This document shows, piece after piece, positions 7,479-7,767 of a stretch of 7,767 nucleotides of DNA (position 1 is the stretch's first letter; each line of letters opens with the position of its first letter). The notes below the pieces were generated by a model. It was not told the origin of the DNA, made no database searches, and worked only from the letters and a program-made list of their open reading frames with translations. Position numbers and translations under genes: made by a program. Source of the DNA: Clostridium sp. (lineage in GTDB: Bacteria > Bacillota > Clostridia > Lachnospirales > Lachnospiraceae); the NCBI GenBank assembly GCA_004554205.1, contig SFNH01000086.1, positions 1 through 7,767 on the forward strand, written 5' to 3'.

Positions 7479-7571
7479 ATATTATGATACTAGGGTCAAA
7501 AGGTCGAAAATCCGATGCAAGCTTGCTTGCAAAAGGATTTTTGACTTTGGAACCCGCCAACATCATAATAT
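7479..7571. repeat. 93-nt nested palindrome, MITE/REP-like element
   Basis: Four concentric paired segments are visible: ATATTATGAT (7479-7488) with ATCATAATAT (7562-7571), 10 bp perfect; GGGT (7493-7496) with ACCC (7552-7555); a 14-bp stem, 7500-7513 with 7535-7548, including two G-T wobbles; and TGCAAG (7516-7521) with CTTGCA (7526-7531) around a CTTG loop. About 34 pairs in all, interrupted by small internal loops. No coding frame lies within it and no T-tract follows. The symmetry from end to end fits a miniature transposable or REP-type intergenic repeat, or a structured RNA. A second copy is not in this window and I see no clear target-site duplication, so mobility is inference. Confidence 0.6.
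7541..7569 (+). promoter_or_regulatory. Outward-facing promoter-like pair in the palindrome
   Basis: TTGACT (7541-7546, five of six) and CATAAT (7564-7569, five of six) are exactly 17 bases apart in the right half of the palindrome and point at the nucleotidyltransferase gene, with a predicted start near 7576 and a leader of about 54 bases. A separate TATAAT at 7588-7593 has no convincing -35 partner (ATAATA at 17 bases), so it is a weaker alternative. Confidence 0.5.
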
Positions 7572-7629
7572 AGACCTATGACATGGTTATAATTACATCG
7601 AAAACAGAAAGGCTTAGGCGGGAGCGGGT

Positions 7630-7767
7630 ATGGGAGATACGGGGATAGATTCCGTTGTACTGGAGGAGATTCGGGAACTGGCGAGAAAGAATCACATCAG
7701 GAAAGTGATTCTGTTCGGTTCCCGCGCAAGGGGGGATTACCATCGAGCGAGTGACATCGATCTGGCG
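7630..7767 (+). CDS. N-terminus of a minimal nucleotidyltransferase (MNT) domain protein
   Basis: The first 46 residues of a protein that runs off the window. They contain the polymerase-beta-superfamily nucleotidyltransferase signature GSx10DxD: Gly30-Ser31 in VILFGSRARGD and Asp42-Ile-Asp44 in SDIDLA. The GSRARGDYHRASDIDL form is typical of small, stand-alone MNT proteins of about 100 residues (HI0073-like). Family knowledge: many of these are encoded beside a HEPN protein, and in characterised MNT-HEPN pairs the MNT protein is an antitoxin that adds AMP to the HEPN ribonuclease toxin. No HEPN gene is visible upstream; any partner would lie beyond 7767. The ATG at 7630 follows GGAG (7621-7624) by 5 bases. 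The gene is separated from glnN by a terminator and the palindromic element, so it is independently transcribed. Other nucleotidyltransferases, such as aminoglycoside-type enzymes, cannot be excluded from this much sequence. Confidence 0.85.
   Translation, partial: MGDTGIDSVVLEEIRELARKNHIRKVILFGSRARGDYHRASDIDLA

Overview
The window reads as a chromosomal segment of an anaerobic Firmicute, most likely a Clostridia/Lachnospiraceae-type gut bacterium. This is an inference from a type III glutamine synthetase (GlnN), a clostridial-style class IIB fructose-bisphosphate aldolase, a tandem Mop molbindin, strong AGGAGG-type ribosome binding sites, GC-rich coding DNA and AT-rich gaps with sigma-A-like promoters. 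The coding content is mostly housekeeping metabolism. The unusual material is in the intergenic DNA.

Layout: (1) 2-376 is the C-terminal end of an unrecognised, probably membrane-anchored protein. (2) A near-consensus promoter (373-401) overlaps its stop codon and drives an apparent operon: ung (uracil-DNA glycosylase, 468-1142), uppP/bacA (undecaprenyl-diphosphatase, 1174-2007) and thrC (threonine synthase, 2075-3565). A 7-bp hairpin lies between uppP and thrC. (3) The thrC-fba gap contains a dyad (3569-3602) over the predicted fba promoter, then a leader with a small hairpin. fba (class II FBP aldolase, 3686-4549) follows and ends at a 17-bp hairpin with T-tracts on both sides. That hairpin also serves the convergent gene mop (4625-5041, minus), which encodes two tandem Mop domains. 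(4) Divergent from mop is glnN (5256-7373). Its leader contains a 13-bp GC-containing hairpin with a T7 tract, i.e. an intrinsic terminator between promoter and gene, plus a shorter competing hairpin. This suggests transcription attenuation of glutamine synthetase. glnN ends at its own terminator. (5) A 93-nt nested palindrome (7479-7571) resembles a MITE/REP-type element. Its right arm holds an outward-facing promoter-like pair aimed at the last gene, the start of a minimal nucleotidyltransferase (MNT, GSx10DxD) at 7630, cut by the window end.

How the parts relate: UppP (lipid-carrier recycling), Ung (DNA repair), ThrC (threonine), Fba (glycolysis), Mop (molybdate storage) and GlnN (ammonia assimilation) do not form one pathway; this is ordinary core-genome clustering. 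No complete novel system is visible. The best leads are the glnN leader terminator, the palindrome upstream of the MNT gene, and the dyad over the fba promoter. All start sites were chosen from ribosome binding sites and family lengths; promoters and hairpins were read by eye and not computed.
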